Assembly: GCA_021324435.1 (NCBI GenBank) | Contig: JAJPIZ010000033.1 | Span: forward strand, 22,891 to 86,890 | Source: Anaerolineae bacterium | GTDB taxonomy: Bacteria > Chloroflexota > Anaerolineae > Anaerolineales > Villigracilaceae | Direction: 5' to 3' | DNA: 64,000 bases | In this document: in pieces, positions 34,399-43,280 of the stretch | Layout: each line of letters starts with the position of its first letter | Position numbering within the stretch: position 1 is the stretch's first letter | Program-made: the position numbers and the translations under genes | The notes under the pieces: model-generated | Told to the model about the DNA's origin: nothing | Database searches by the model: none | The model's input: the letters and a program-made list of their open reading frames with translations, nothing else

Positions 34399-36123
34399 AT
34401 GAATAAAATCCTTGATTCTCTGAAAAACATCAAATTACCAAAACTGGGAAAGCAATCCATACCCACCGTTATTATCTGGGGTGTAGTATTGGTCTTGTCT
34501 GTGGGATTATTTATCTTTGCTCAGAATTTGACAACCTGCTGGCGACTGACATCTCTGCCGGGCATTCCGCCATCGAGTTGTGGTGGTGCTTCGGATAACG
34601 GTTCGGCCTTTGACCCTACAACGGCCGCCTCCGGTACCAGCCTGCCTCCTACGCCGGAGCCTCCTGCACCGGAAGTGGAATATCCACAATGGGATGGTGC
34701 CAGCCGAATCAACATTGTATTTTTCGGCTTGCGCGGCGGGGATCCTGCTCAGGAGGATTGTCCGCTTTGTACGGACACGATCATCGTCTTTAGCCTAGAC
34801 CCGACTACAAAGACGGCTTCCATGCTTTCCATCCCGCGCGATATGTACGTCAATATTCCTGGCTTTGGATACAGCCGTATCAACACCGCCTGGACGCTTG
34901 GCGAGGCCAACAAATTACCGGGCGGCGGACCCGGCCTTGCAATGAGAACTGTATCTCAATTTGTTGGTATTCCGATCCAGTATTATGGAAATGTGGATTT
35001 CAATACCTTTGTCGAGTTCATTGATATGATCGGCGGCATAGATGTCTATAATGACGAGGATCTATTGTTGGACCCGCTTGGCTCAGGCTATGTTCCATTA
35101 GGGAGACTCTCCGTAAACCAGACTGTGACAATTGTCGGAAAGAACGCTAATGGCAGATTCGTTGTGATCGAGTATCCGAGTGGACCCGGCGGCAAGGGCT
35201 GGGTATTAGCATCTGCAATTCAAGCCGGTGGTTTAGACTCTCTTCCGGTCGTACCCAACAATATGGAGGGAAGCGCGGCGACCGGCATACCTGGAACCGT
35301 TATCAAAACAACAGATGTGCGTCCGGTTCTGAATGACCCGAATAAAATACGAATAACTTGTTGCGGAATGCGCCATCTGAATGGCGCGGGGGCACTGGCA
35401 TTTGCGCGTTGCCGTGATGAATCACAAGGATGTACGGATGGCGATGTGGGCCGTTCCAAGCGCCAGCAAAAAGTGATTCTTGCCATTCGCGACAAAGTTT
35501 TCAGCCCCGAATACTTTCCCAAATTAATGGCTCAGGCTCCTGAATTGTATAACTTATTTTCTGGCGGCATTCATACCAACATGTCGTTGGACGATGCCAT
35601 AAAGTTGGCGGCGCTGGCCAAGGATATTCCACTCGAAAACATCAAACGGGGTGTGATTGACAATTCGATGACCACTTTCGACAATGTGGTGCTTGGTGGA
35701 CAGAATGCCAGCATCCTCAAGCCCATCCCGGATAAAATCCGAGTCCTGCGCGATGAACTGTTCACATCCGGAGGAGCAGTTGGCGCCATCGCTCAAGGCG
35801 ACCCCAGAGATTTGATGCTGGCGGATGGAGCGCGCGTGAGTGTGTTGAATGGAACCTACACCGCTCAACTTGATGCCCGCACAGGCAATTATCTGCTCCA
35901 GCAGGGAGTGACCGTCACCGGGATCGGTCAGTCTCCGCAGGGCTATGCCCAAACCACCATTTTTGTCCATTCTCCAAAGTTATATACTTTGCGTTATCTG
36001 ATCACTGTGTTTGGCATCACCAGCAGTAATCAGATCATCGTCAAGCCAGATCCATCCGCGACGGTGGATATTGAAGTTCGGCTTGGAACGGATTGGATTA
36101 GTAAAATACCTGCCGGATATTAG
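34399..36123 (+). CDS. LytR-CpsA-Psr protein with an SH3-like insert
   Basis: LCP proteins transfer undecaprenyl-linked glycans onto peptidoglycan outside the membrane. The 574-aa protein has a membrane helix (about 21-43), a Pro/Thr-rich linker, and the LCP core (RINIVFFGLRGG, SMLSIPRDMYVNIPG with the pyrophosphate-binding Arg, FNTFVEFIDMIGGIDV). The core is interrupted at about 222-320 by an insert with an SH3b-like segment (SVNQTVTIVGKN, GRFVVIEYPSG, GKGWVLASAI) before it resumes at HLNGAGALAFARCRD and GDVGRSKRQQKVI. A LytR-C-like domain ends the protein (ARVSVLNGT). The insert may direct wall or substrate binding. Confidence 0.9.
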   Translation: MNKILDSLKNIKLPKLGKQSIPTVIIWGVVLVLSVGLFIFAQNLTTCWRLTSLPGIPPSSCGGASDNGSAFDPTTAASGTSLPPTPEPPAPEVEYPQWDGASRINIVFFGLRGGDPAQEDCPLCTDTIIVFSLDPTTKTASMLSIPRDMYVNIPGFGYSRINTAWTLGEANKLPGGGPGLAMRTVSQFVGIPIQYYGNVDFNTFVEFIDMIGGIDVYNDEDLLLDPLGSGYVPLGRLSVNQTVTIVGKNANGRFVVIEYPSGPGGKGWVLASAIQAGGLDSLPVVPNNMEGSAATGIPGTVIKTTDVRPVLNDPNKIRITCCGMRHLNGAGALAFARCRDESQGCTDGDVGRSKRQQKVILAIRDKVFSPEYFPKLMAQAPELYNLFSGGIHTNMSLDDAIKLAALAKDIPLENIKRGVIDNSMTTFDNVVLGGQNASILKPIPDKIRVLRDELFTSGGAVGAIAQGDPRDLMLADGARVSVLNGTYTAQLDARTGNYLLQQGVTVTGIGQSPQGYAQTTIFVHSPKLYTLRYLITVFGITSSNQIIVKPDPSATVDIEVRLGTDWISKIPAGY

Positions 36124-36139
36124 AAGTAAAGACAGTAAA

Positions 36140-36166
36140 CGCCGCCGTGAAAACGGCGGCGCTTGT
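36140..36166. terminator. Bidirectional terminator between convergent genes
   Basis: Stem CGCCGCCGT with ACGGCGGCG and a GAAA tetraloop (36140-36161), followed on the plus strand by CTTGTTTA. It lies between the LCP gene and a convergent membrane protein gene. Confidence 0.75.
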
Positions 36167-37033
36167 TTATGGCTGTTGAAAGGTGAGATGCAGGCCGCCC
36201 GTGTAAGTTTGTCCGTTTGAATCGGGGCAAGTGGGTGCGACCAAATTTGGAATTGGCACACCGCTTTCTGCCACGCGCACAGTGTAGGTCACCCCGGCTT
36301 GCATGATGTAATCTGCATATCCATTTGCAATCTCCGGCTTGAGGCCGGTGAAGAAATGTTCCTCCCCGCCGTTCCATGTTATGACGATCTCCACCCCGGG
36401 CATTTGGTGGCCGCGATTGTCAATCGTTGAAATTTGCATCAGTCCATACGTCAGGTTTGGATTGCAAACAATGTCCTGGCTGACGAGCACGAATGGCGCG
36501 CCCGCAGTCGGAACCGGAGTCCGTGTAGGACGCGGGGTGGGGGTATCGAACACAAACGGCGTGTTGACGATTTCAGCTGTGGGCGTATCGCTGGGGATGA
36601 TCGCCGCGTCGAGCGTGGACATTGGAGTGGCTGCCGTTTGTGAGGCTGGTCCAACGCTGACGATGGTTCGCGTCACCGTCGCGGCAACAGGCAGGCTTGC
36701 CACACCTGATTTCAAATCTGTTGCCAGCAGAGCCACTTGTTGAATCGAATCAATCGATTCACCCGCGGCCAACATGCGTTGAGCCTGGGCAGTCAGTGTT
36801 TGGACGGCGTCCGTATCGCCGAGCAAAGCGAGACGGGCTTTGGCGCGTTCAAGGTTGTGATCTGCCGAATAGGCCGCGGCAATTGCTATGCGGAATTGGT
36901 CTTTGAAATCGGCGCGCAAAGTATCGGGGGTTGTATCAATGTAATGAACGGGAGAGATGATCCACGAATAGAAAAGTCCCAATCCAAATCCCGCCGCAAG
37001 AGCGACGAGCCACAACCACGGAAATCTTCTCAT
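36167..37033 (-). CDS. Membrane-anchored protein with an Ig-like C-terminal domain (paralog A)
   Basis: This 288-aa protein has an N-terminal membrane helix (WLWLVALAAGFGLGLFYSWI), then a conserved helical domain (SPVHYIDTTPDTLRADFKDQ, RAKARLALLGD), a Thr/Pro-rich linker and a beta-rich C-terminal domain (VVCNPNL-like disulfide region, GVEIVITWNGGEEHFF, GVTYTVRV) resembling carboxypeptidase-regulatory or Ig-like folds. The helical part is homologous to the protein encoded just upstream. I recognise no named family. It overlaps that gene by four bases. Confidence 0.7.
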   Translation of the reverse strand: MRRFPWLWLVALAAGFGLGLFYSWIISPVHYIDTTPDTLRADFKDQFRIAIAAAYSADHNLERAKARLALLGDTDAVQTLTAQAQRMLAAGESIDSIQQVALLATDLKSGVASLPVAATVTRTIVSVGPASQTAATPMSTLDAAIIPSDTPTAEIVNTPFVFDTPTPRPTRTPVPTAGAPFVLVSQDIVCNPNLTYGLMQISTIDNRGHQMPGVEIVITWNGGEEHFFTGLKPEIANGYADYIMQAGVTYTVRVAESGVPIPNLVAPTCPDSNGQTYTGGLHLTFQQP

Positions 37034-37386
37034 GGTGTCCCCACCGCAGGTGCAGGCTGATACGCCTGCATGGCGCGCAGAAGTTCCTGGAGAAGAGAAA
37101 GGTCATTTGGGGAGTAGCCGCTTTGACGTCCGGTTTGAAGCGCTTGAGAGGCGAGATTAGCAGGCGACTGGCTCCCGAAGATCGAAAGCCGCCGCGCGGC
37201 AAGCCCTGCATTCTGATCCGCATGATAGGACTCGGCCACCATCAAAATGTAATCTGCGCGATAGTCGGCGCGCAAAGAGTCGGGAGTCGTGTCAATGAAA
37301 TGAACAGGCTCGATCACCCAGCCGTAAAGCAGGCCGAGGGCGATGCCCAGAATGATCGCGATGACGAATGGAACCCAGCGTGGCAT
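37030..37386 (-). CDS. Membrane-anchored helical protein (paralog B)
   Basis: This 118-aa protein is read from the ATG at 37386; an upstream frame to 37551 is open but lacks a plausible site. It has a membrane helix (VPFVIAIILGIALGLLYGWV) and then EPVHFIDTTPDSLRADYRAD and RRLSIFGSQSP, matching the start of paralog A. It therefore represents a shorter duplicate without the Thr/Pro linker and Ig-like domain. The pair is a tandem duplication with a four-base overlap. No function is known. Confidence 0.65.
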   Translation of the reverse strand: MPRWVPFVIAIILGIALGLLYGWVIEPVHFIDTTPDSLRADYRADYILMVAESYHADQNAGLAARRLSIFGSQSPANLASQALQTGRQSGYSPNDLSLLQELLRAMQAYQPAPAVGTP

Positions 37387-37551
37387 GAGAATTCGTTTGC
37401 CTGAAATATCCGGGCAGGAGACCGGCGGCGCCCAGAAACGCTTCCTTACCGTTGCTATCTTTCGATCCTGGCGGGGTTCGGCAGGCTCTGCCGCGCCGGG
37501 CCTACCCGGACGCGCCCCAGCATACACGAGATAAAGAGAGATGTCAATCAA

Positions 37552-37582
37552 ACAAAACGCCTCGTGCGAATCACGAGGCGAT
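37552..37582 (-). terminator. Intrinsic terminator after the sortase-like gene
   Basis: Stem CGCCTCGTG with CACGAGGCG (37558-37566 and 37572-37580), followed on the minus strand by TTTTGTTTG. It separates the sortase transcript from the paralog pair. Confidence 0.8.
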
Positions 37583-37606
37583 GTTTTTGTTTATGTGGGT
37601 TTCTTT

Positions 37607-38257
37607 TTATTGTGCTGAAACGGAGGCAGGCGGCAAAGGCAAAGAAGTTTCAGGCTCGGCGATCACAAACAATCGGCCCCAGCTCGAGTTGCCATTGTAT
37701 GCAATACAAGTTTGGAAAGTCACATGCCGAGGGCCTTTATAAACTTTTGTGAATAGATCATAGGCGGTTAGATATTCGCGCGTGTCGAGGTCAATGAAAT
37801 TGCTGTTCATGCTGTACGGTGATTCCGCCTGATAGCGATACATGTGTGTCACACGGAAGTATTCGATGTGTCCGTCGCCATAGATAAGTTGAACTCTCTC
37901 TCCTTGATAAAGTTGAAAGAACAACTGACCGCTCAACGTATTGTGCGCCAGCAGACCGACGTTGCCAAATTGACTTGCCAGGCTGAACTGAGTCAAAGAA
38001 TTGGGGTCAGTGGAGACATAGCCTGCGTTGGACGATGGTTGTTGCACGACCGGGATCGCGAAAACATTCTCGGCATACGCGCCGCGCAGAGCGTTCGCGT
38101 TTCCGTTTTCAAGGCTCGAGGCGAACGTGTTGAGATCGGGCAACACGTTTTCATTGAGTCCACGCGCAGAAACCGGATGAGGAAGAAGAGTCGCAACGAC
38201 CAGCAGGAGCAGGCCGAGGCTTAGAGTGAAGCGTCTCGAATCTGTTTTGGATGCCAT
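37607..38257 (-). CDS. Sortase-family protein under riboswitch control
   Basis: Sortases join surface proteins to the envelope by a Cys transpeptidase reaction. This 216-aa protein has a signal or membrane segment (about 10-30), then the catalytic trio in order: His105 in GLLAHN, Cys184 in TFQTC and Arg195 in WGRLFVIAE. Strand patterns YQGERVQLIYGDGHIEYFRV also fit the sortase barrel. The ATG is preceded by GGGAG. Two c-di-GMP riboswitch aptamers lie in the 5' region, and the HD-GYP gene is upstream. No LPXTG-type substrate gene was seen in the window, so its targets lie elsewhere. Confidence 0.85.
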   Translation of the reverse strand: MASKTDSRRFTLSLGLLLLVVATLLPHPVSARGLNENVLPDLNTFASSLENGNANALRGAYAENVFAIPVVQQPSSNAGYVSTDPNSLTQFSLASQFGNVGLLAHNTLSGQLFFQLYQGERVQLIYGDGHIEYFRVTHMYRYQAESPYSMNSNFIDLDTREYLTAYDLFTKVYKGPRHVTFQTCIAYNGNSSWGRLFVIAEPETSLPLPPASVSAQ

Positions 38258-38349
38258 GATATTTTCTCCCTGATAAGGGCACCCGAGACAGGCGAGACGC
38301 TGTCAACATGATTTAGGTTTTTATAGTTTTGAATGTTCATGTCGTTTTC

Positions 38350-38427
38350 GGCGGCCTGGCAATCATGGTCACTTGCGTGACGTTAGACCCGTTGGCTTTG
38401 CGTCCCCGGCTTTCACCGGGTTTGCCC
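38350..38427 (-). promoter_or_regulatory. Cyclic-di-GMP-I (GEMM) riboswitch aptamer, gene-proximal copy
   Basis: Read on the minus strand, the element shows the class I landmarks in order: GGCAAACC, a short stem closed by a GAAA tetraloop, GGGACGCAAAGCC, GGGTCTA, a second stem (GTCACGCAAGTGAC) and TGATTGCCAGGCCGCC. These match the conserved core and tetraloop-receptor arrangement of RF01051. It ends 92 bp before the sortase ATG. No clear terminator lies between it and the gene, so its output mechanism is open. Confidence 0.88.
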
Positions 38428-38459
38428 TTATCGAACGATAAGGTGAATAAAGGATGGGT

Positions 38460-38500
38460 TTTCAAGAAAACAAGCGAGCCTGGGTTTGCCAGGCTCGCCG
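38460..38500 (-). terminator. Terminator between the tandem riboswitch aptamers
   Basis: A 10-bp perfect stem (38474-38483 with 38489-38498) is followed on the minus strand by TTGTTTTCTTG. It lies just after the distal aptamer and so is the likely expression platform of that copy. Confidence 0.75.
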
Positions 38501-38532
38501 TAAATAAAACAAGCAAAAATAAAATGAACTTC

Positions 38533-38609
38533 GGCGGCCTGGCAATCATGGTCACTTGCGTGACGTTAGACCCGTTGGCTTTGCGTCCCCGGCTTTCGCC
38601 GGGTTTGCC
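38533..38609 (-). promoter_or_regulatory. Cyclic-di-GMP-I (GEMM) riboswitch aptamer, distal copy
   Basis: It is nearly identical to the proximal copy; the only difference in the core is one base in the first hairpin loop region (GCGAAAG for GTGAAAG). All conserved core segments are kept. It begins 145 bp after the HD-GYP stop codon, so it could sit in that operon's read-through transcript or in its own. Confidence 0.88.
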
Positions 38610-38753
38610 ATTTTCGGTTGTTTTCTCTGATCACATTCTATAACATATTCCGAGATTCGAACTTTGCGTTTTCGTTATTTCGGATTTCAGTCTTGAAAGC
38701 AAAATTATCGGATTCCGTTCCGCTTCACACCGGACCTTGAATTTGATTCGCGT

Positions 38754-40151
38754 TTATGAATCTTCACCGCGATCCTGAAGCACTTCCAGAAACAATTCGA
38801 CCAGCCGCGGATCAAAAAGTTTGCCCGCTTCCTTTTTGATGTAAGCGATAACTTCTTCCTGTGAAGATGCCTTTCGATACGGTCGGTCTGTGATCAGCGC
38901 GTCCCACACATCCACGATGGCGAACATACGTGCGGTGAGTGGAATGTCTTCTCCTTTCAGCCCGCGAGGGTAGCCGCTCCCGTCCCAGCGTTCATGATGG
39001 GCATATGGAATATCGAGCGCGGGTCTCAAGTATTTGATCGGCTGGAGCATTTCGTAAGCATAGATGGGATGCTTGCGCATCTCACTCCACTCTTTGTCGC
39101 TTAATGGGCCGGTTTTCTTGGTGATTTCGTCCGGGATGGCAATCTTTCCAATGTCGTGAAGCAAGGCGCCGCGCCGCACGTGAATGATCTCTGATTCTGG
39201 AAGCCCAAGTGCGCGCGATACTTTAATCGCCATTTCAGTCACGCGCTGAGTATGACCTTCGGTTTCGCGGTCTCGCAGATCAAGAGCGCGAATCCAGCCT
39301 TCGATGGTGCGGTCGTAGGCCTCCTGCAATTCGCGATGGGCGATCTGGAGAGCCTCCTCGGCGCGTTTGCGTTCGGTGATGTCGCGGGACGCGGCATGGA
39401 CCTCGATCACGTTGCCCGTCGTCTCGTCCAGAATGGCGCGGGCGGTGGTCTCAAGCCAAACATAGGAACCGTCGTTTTGTCGTGCGCGGTACGACAAGGT
39501 GTAAACGGAATTGCGTCGTGGGCGGACGTTCAACATGGCTTTGAGTTTCGCCATGTCTTCGGGATGGATGAAGTCGAGGGCAGGCTGTCCCAGCAAATCT
39601 TTTTGTTCGTAGCCGAGGATGGCGCGGCTGGCGGGCGAGACATACAGGAAACGGCTTTGGGTGTCATGCCGTGAAATCATGTCGCTGGAATTTTCGGCCA
39701 GCAAGCGGAATTGTGATTCGCTTTCTGCCAGCGCCTTTTGCATGCGGATTTGTTCCATCCGCACAGCGCCTTGCTCAATGGCGCGGTCCGCGATGTGCGG
39801 CATGTCCATCATGGATTCCGGCGATTTCACCACGTAATCCAATGCGCCAGATTTAAGCGCCTCCACCGCAATGAGCTCGTTGCCATAACTCGTCATGAAG
39901 ATAACCGGGATGTCCGTGCCCGTCAGCCGATTCTCCGCGGGGAGCAGTTCGAGGCTGTTGCCATCGGGCAGTCGCCAGTCGGTGATGATCAGGTTGGGAG
40001 AGTTTGACTCGAGAAATTTACGCGCTTCCGTCAATGATTGGACATGTTGTACGCGAGCGCGGTTCCCCTGACTTTCAAAGGCACGCTGGATCAGTTCCGC
40101 ATGAGCGGCTTCGTCTTCGATGAGCAGAATCAACACAGAATCATCGAGCAT
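38754..40151 (-). CDS. Response regulator with PAS and HD-GYP domains
   Basis: HD-GYP proteins hydrolyse cyclic di-GMP. The 465-aa protein has a receiver domain (7-125, phospho-acceptor Asp58 in LIITDWRLP), a PAS domain with PAC (about 145-260) and an HD-GYP domain (about 280-455) with HDIGK (His332, Asp333) and HHERWDGSGYPRGL (Gly393-Tyr394-Pro395). Every metal-site motif is intact, so it should be active. It starts 27 bp after a CheY-like gene and lies upstream of the tandem riboswitches. This places production of the signal's degrader and a c-di-GMP-sensing RNA next to each other. Confidence 0.92.
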   Translation of the reverse strand: MLDDSVLILLIEDEAAHAELIQRAFESQGNRARVQHVQSLTEARKFLESNSPNLIITDWRLPDGNSLELLPAENRLTGTDIPVIFMTSYGNELIAVEALKSGALDYVVKSPESMMDMPHIADRAIEQGAVRMEQIRMQKALAESESQFRLLAENSSDMISRHDTQSRFLYVSPASRAILGYEQKDLLGQPALDFIHPEDMAKLKAMLNVRPRRNSVYTLSYRARQNDGSYVWLETTARAILDETTGNVIEVHAASRDITERKRAEEALQIAHRELQEAYDRTIEGWIRALDLRDRETEGHTQRVTEMAIKVSRALGLPESEIIHVRRGALLHDIGKIAIPDEITKKTGPLSDKEWSEMRKHPIYAYEMLQPIKYLRPALDIPYAHHERWDGSGYPRGLKGEDIPLTARMFAIVDVWDALITDRPYRKASSQEEVIAYIKKEAGKLFDPRLVELFLEVLQDRGEDS

Positions 40152-40178
40152 GGTCAGGGACCTTCCGCCAAGGCGCGG

Positions 40179-40622
40179 CTAGATTTGCGGGTGAGTATTC
40201 CAGCCCAGCCAGTAAAAGCCGAGGTCTTCCATCAGTTTCCGAAACTCTTCGTATCCCAGCGGTTTGACGAGATAACTGTTGGCGTGATTGTAGTAGGCGC
40301 GCGCCACGTCCTTTTCAGCCTCCGACGTGGTCAGGATGACCACCGGAATGGCTTTTAGATTTTCATCTTCTTTGATGGTTTGGAGGACTTCGAGGCCATC
40401 CACGCGCGGCAGGCGCAGATCGAGCAAAATGACATGGGGGCGGGGAGTGGTGGCGGGGTCGCTAAATTCGCCGCGACGCATAAGATAGTCAAGAGCGGTT
40501 TGTCCGTCGGTGAAGTGCCTGATCTTGTTGGCGATGCGATGATCTTCCAGCGTTCGCATGACCAATTCGGCATGATCCAGATTATCTTCCACCAACATCA
40601 CAAAAATAGGTTCTCCGATCAT
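40179..40622 (-). CDS. Single-domain response regulator (Rcp1-like)
   Basis: This 147-aa protein is a receiver domain alone, with the acidic pair VEDN, the phospho-acceptor Asp68 in HVILLDLRLP and the Lys of SYLVKPL. The start is taken as the ATG at 40622 behind GGAGCGG. The insertion after the second helix (RRGEFSDPATTPRP) is typical of phytochrome-associated Rcp1-type regulators. It is encoded between a sensor kinase and the HD-GYP regulator on the same strand, so it probably receives phosphate from that kinase. Confidence 0.92.
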   Translation of the reverse strand: MIGEPIFVMLVEDNLDHAELVMRTLEDHRIANKIRHFTDGQTALDYLMRRGEFSDPATTPRPHVILLDLRLPRVDGLEVLQTIKEDENLKAIPVVILTTSEAEKDVARAYYNHANSYLVKPLGYEEFRKLMEDLGFYWLGWNTHPQI

Positions 40623-40700
40623 CCGCCGCTCCTTGAGTGATGGCATCGGCTTATTGTAATCCTAAACAATCCAAACAGGATAAAGTTTGCATTGATAGGA

Positions 40701-42923
40701 TTATTTTTCCGGCAGAGAAAAATAAAAGGTCGAGCCGTTTGTGCCGGCGGACTCAACCCAGATCTTCCCGTTATGCACTTCGATGATTCGTTTGACAAGG
40801 GCCAGGCCAACGCCCGTACCCTCGCTGTTGATGTTCAATTTGTTGAACAAGCCGAAAACCCTTTCATGAAATTGTGGATCAATACCGATGCCATTATCGC
40901 GGACGAAGAAGATCGTGCGGTCTTCCGCGTCTTTTCCCGACGTGCCGATTTCCACTACCGGATCGGGTTGGTCGCCCATAAATTTGACCGCGTTATCCAC
41001 AAGATTTTGCACCACTTCGATCAACCGAGTCGGATCGCCGTAGATTGCAGGCAGGTCATCCTGGATTTTGATTCTAGCGCCGCGGTTCTCGATTCGTCCT
41101 TGCACGCGTTCGAGGGCCTCGTCCACGATTTGCCTGAACGGAAGACTCTGCATGGGATTGGTAACGCGCCCGATGCGCGACAATTCAAGCAATTCATTGA
41201 GCAATTGTTGCATCTTTTCCGTGGCGGTGATGATGCGCCTGATGTCCTTTTGAAGACGTTCCATGTCGTTGGATGAAACGTCCTGCTGCAATAGACCCAC
41301 GAAGCCGCGGATGGTGATTAGCGGCGAGCGCAAATCGTGCGAGACCGTGTATGTGAAGCGTTCCAGTTCCAGATTGCGGGATTGCAGTTCGGCGTTCAAC
41401 GCGACTCTTTCGGCAAAAAGTGTGGCGTTCTGAATGCCATTCGATATTTGTTCGACCATGGTTTGAAGGGCGATGATGTCGTCTTTGGAAAAAGCGGACG
41501 GTTCGGAGGATTGAATGGTCATCGCGCCGATCACTTCGCCGCGCGAGATGAGCGGGAAGGCGAGTTCGGAGCGCGTCAAGGGCAGATACGGATTCTTAAA
41601 TCGAACGGGGTCCGCTCCAACGTCCAGCGCGAAGCGGGGTTGTTTGTGTGTGATGCACCATGCGATCATGGAGGATTCCTTGATGTCCAGCGCGTATCCT
41701 TCATCGAGCATTTTCTGTCCCATGTCGCCCGTGGCGGCGCGTAGCACCGCTCGGTGCGTGTTTTTGTCGTGGAGGAACAATCCAACATAGTAGTAATTAA
41801 ATTGTTTTTGGATCAACTCGACCACACGCGGCAGAAGCAAGTCAAGTTCGAGCGTGGAGGACGCGGCGCGCGAAACCTCGGCGGCGGTTTGCAACTGGAC
41901 ATTGTGGCGTTGGATTCTTTCGAGCAGAGCCGCCTGTTCGTTTTCGGCTTTCTTTCGTTCGGTGAGATCGGTGACGACCGCAATCGCGCCGATGAATTTT
42001 TCATTGAGCCAGCGGGGCACACCCGTAATCAACACATAAACGATTTCGCCTGTGGCGCGACGCAAACGGGTTTCGTATGTGGAAGCTTGCCCCTGCTTTC
42101 TTTGGCCGCGCGCTTTGTCCAACTTTTCCAAATCTTCCGGAAGGGTGAAATCACGCGGTGTTTTGCCAATCAAATCCGAAGGAGATAAGCCCAGCATTTT
42201 CGCGTAAGCCGGGTTGACGTATTCAAAATGACCCTCTGCATCGGTGATGGTCATGCCTTGTCCGAGATTGTCCATGACCTGCACAGCAAAATCGCGTTGT
42301 TCCTGGAGTTCCTGTTCGATGCGCGTGCGTTCAGCCAACTCGCGCTGTGCTTTTTGAAGCGCCAGGCTGATGTTTTCGGTCGCCATGCGGAGCAAGGCGA
42401 CGGCTACGCCAAAGTAAATCACCTCGGCCAGCCAGAATGAGGCGGGTGTGTTGAAGTTCGGCGAAGATGGCGCGAGAAAGCCGATTGATACTCCGTACGC
42501 CATGACGAGACCCTCGATACCGCTCAGTAAAGCGAAGATGATGGCGGTGCGCTGATTCAATAAGACCGCCGCGGAGAGAATGACGATCACGTTCCCCGCG
42601 AAGGCCGGCGCTTGCACACCTCCACTGGTCAATGCGGAAATCAGCAGGACAGCCCAAACTCCAATCACCAGGCCGAGGCTGGCTTCGTAAATCTTTCGTC
42701 GGCGAATCAAAATGTACAACCCCAGGAGGGTCAGATACATGGGGATGATTAGAACCATGCGTGGAACCAGTTGAGGCGCGAGGAGGGGCATGACAACCGT
42801 GTAAAGAACCGTGCTGAGCAAGACGACATTGACAATGGCGGTCACGTGTCTGGCTTGCAGGGTCAATTCATCGCTTTCTGAAAATACCGGCGGTGAAAGG
42901 AATCCACGCAGGGTCTTGAACAT
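40701..42923 (-). CDS. Membrane sensor histidine kinase with PAS and GAF domains
   Basis: This 740-aa kinase starts at the ATG at 42923 with AAGGA eight bases before it. Domains in order: about six membrane helices (25-190), a coiled segment, a PAS domain (about 225-340), a GAF domain (about 370-510), HisKA with the phospho-acceptor His in VSHDLRSPLITIRGF, and HATPase (NLVDNAVKF, RDNGIGID, GTGVGLALVKRI). All ATP-site boxes are present. It probably phosphorylates the two receiver proteins encoded downstream. The input signal is unknown. Confidence 0.93.
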   Translation of the reverse strand: MFKTLRGFLSPPVFSESDELTLQARHVTAIVNVVLLSTVLYTVVMPLLAPQLVPRMVLIIPMYLTLLGLYILIRRRKIYEASLGLVIGVWAVLLISALTSGGVQAPAFAGNVIVILSAAVLLNQRTAIIFALLSGIEGLVMAYGVSIGFLAPSSPNFNTPASFWLAEVIYFGVAVALLRMATENISLALQKAQRELAERTRIEQELQEQRDFAVQVMDNLGQGMTITDAEGHFEYVNPAYAKMLGLSPSDLIGKTPRDFTLPEDLEKLDKARGQRKQGQASTYETRLRRATGEIVYVLITGVPRWLNEKFIGAIAVVTDLTERKKAENEQAALLERIQRHNVQLQTAAEVSRAASSTLELDLLLPRVVELIQKQFNYYYVGLFLHDKNTHRAVLRAATGDMGQKMLDEGYALDIKESSMIAWCITHKQPRFALDVGADPVRFKNPYLPLTRSELAFPLISRGEVIGAMTIQSSEPSAFSKDDIIALQTMVEQISNGIQNATLFAERVALNAELQSRNLELERFTYTVSHDLRSPLITIRGFVGLLQQDVSSNDMERLQKDIRRIITATEKMQQLLNELLELSRIGRVTNPMQSLPFRQIVDEALERVQGRIENRGARIKIQDDLPAIYGDPTRLIEVVQNLVDNAVKFMGDQPDPVVEIGTSGKDAEDRTIFFVRDNGIGIDPQFHERVFGLFNKLNINSEGTGVGLALVKRIIEVHNGKIWVESAGTNGSTFYFSLPEK

Positions 42924-43034
42924 ATCGGCCATCCTTCTATTAAGATGCGAATCAAGTATAGCATTTTGCATTCCAGGCCCAAAGGTTTCCACGTGAGATA
43001 ACGAGCCGCAGATTGCACAGATTGAAGAAAAATA

Positions 43035-43185
43035 GTTCTTCCGTAATTAACAGGGAAGAGCCTGAACGCGAAGGACACAAAGTACACCAAGGGGGAAGGT
43101 GTGAATTTTCGAGCCGTTTTTCCTTCGCGACTTTCGTGTCCTTTGAGGTTGAAATTGGCCTTCCTGTTAAAACCGTAGAACCGGA
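43035..43185. repeat. Large imperfect inverted repeat
   Basis: The outer arms contain TTAACAGGGAAG (43047-43058) and CCTTCCTGTTAA (43159-43170); inner arms contain AAGGACACAAAGT and ACTTTCGTGTCCTT. The whole 150-bp unit folds on itself and looks like a MITE-type element. It fills most of the 357-bp gap between divergent signalling genes. Confidence 0.7.
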
Positions 43186-43280
43186 AAAATATCTGCGAAA
43201 TCTGTACAATTTGCGGATGACACTCGTGATATAATTTTGCGCATCTCAGGCAGGCCGCACTTTAAGGACGGAGGATGAGC

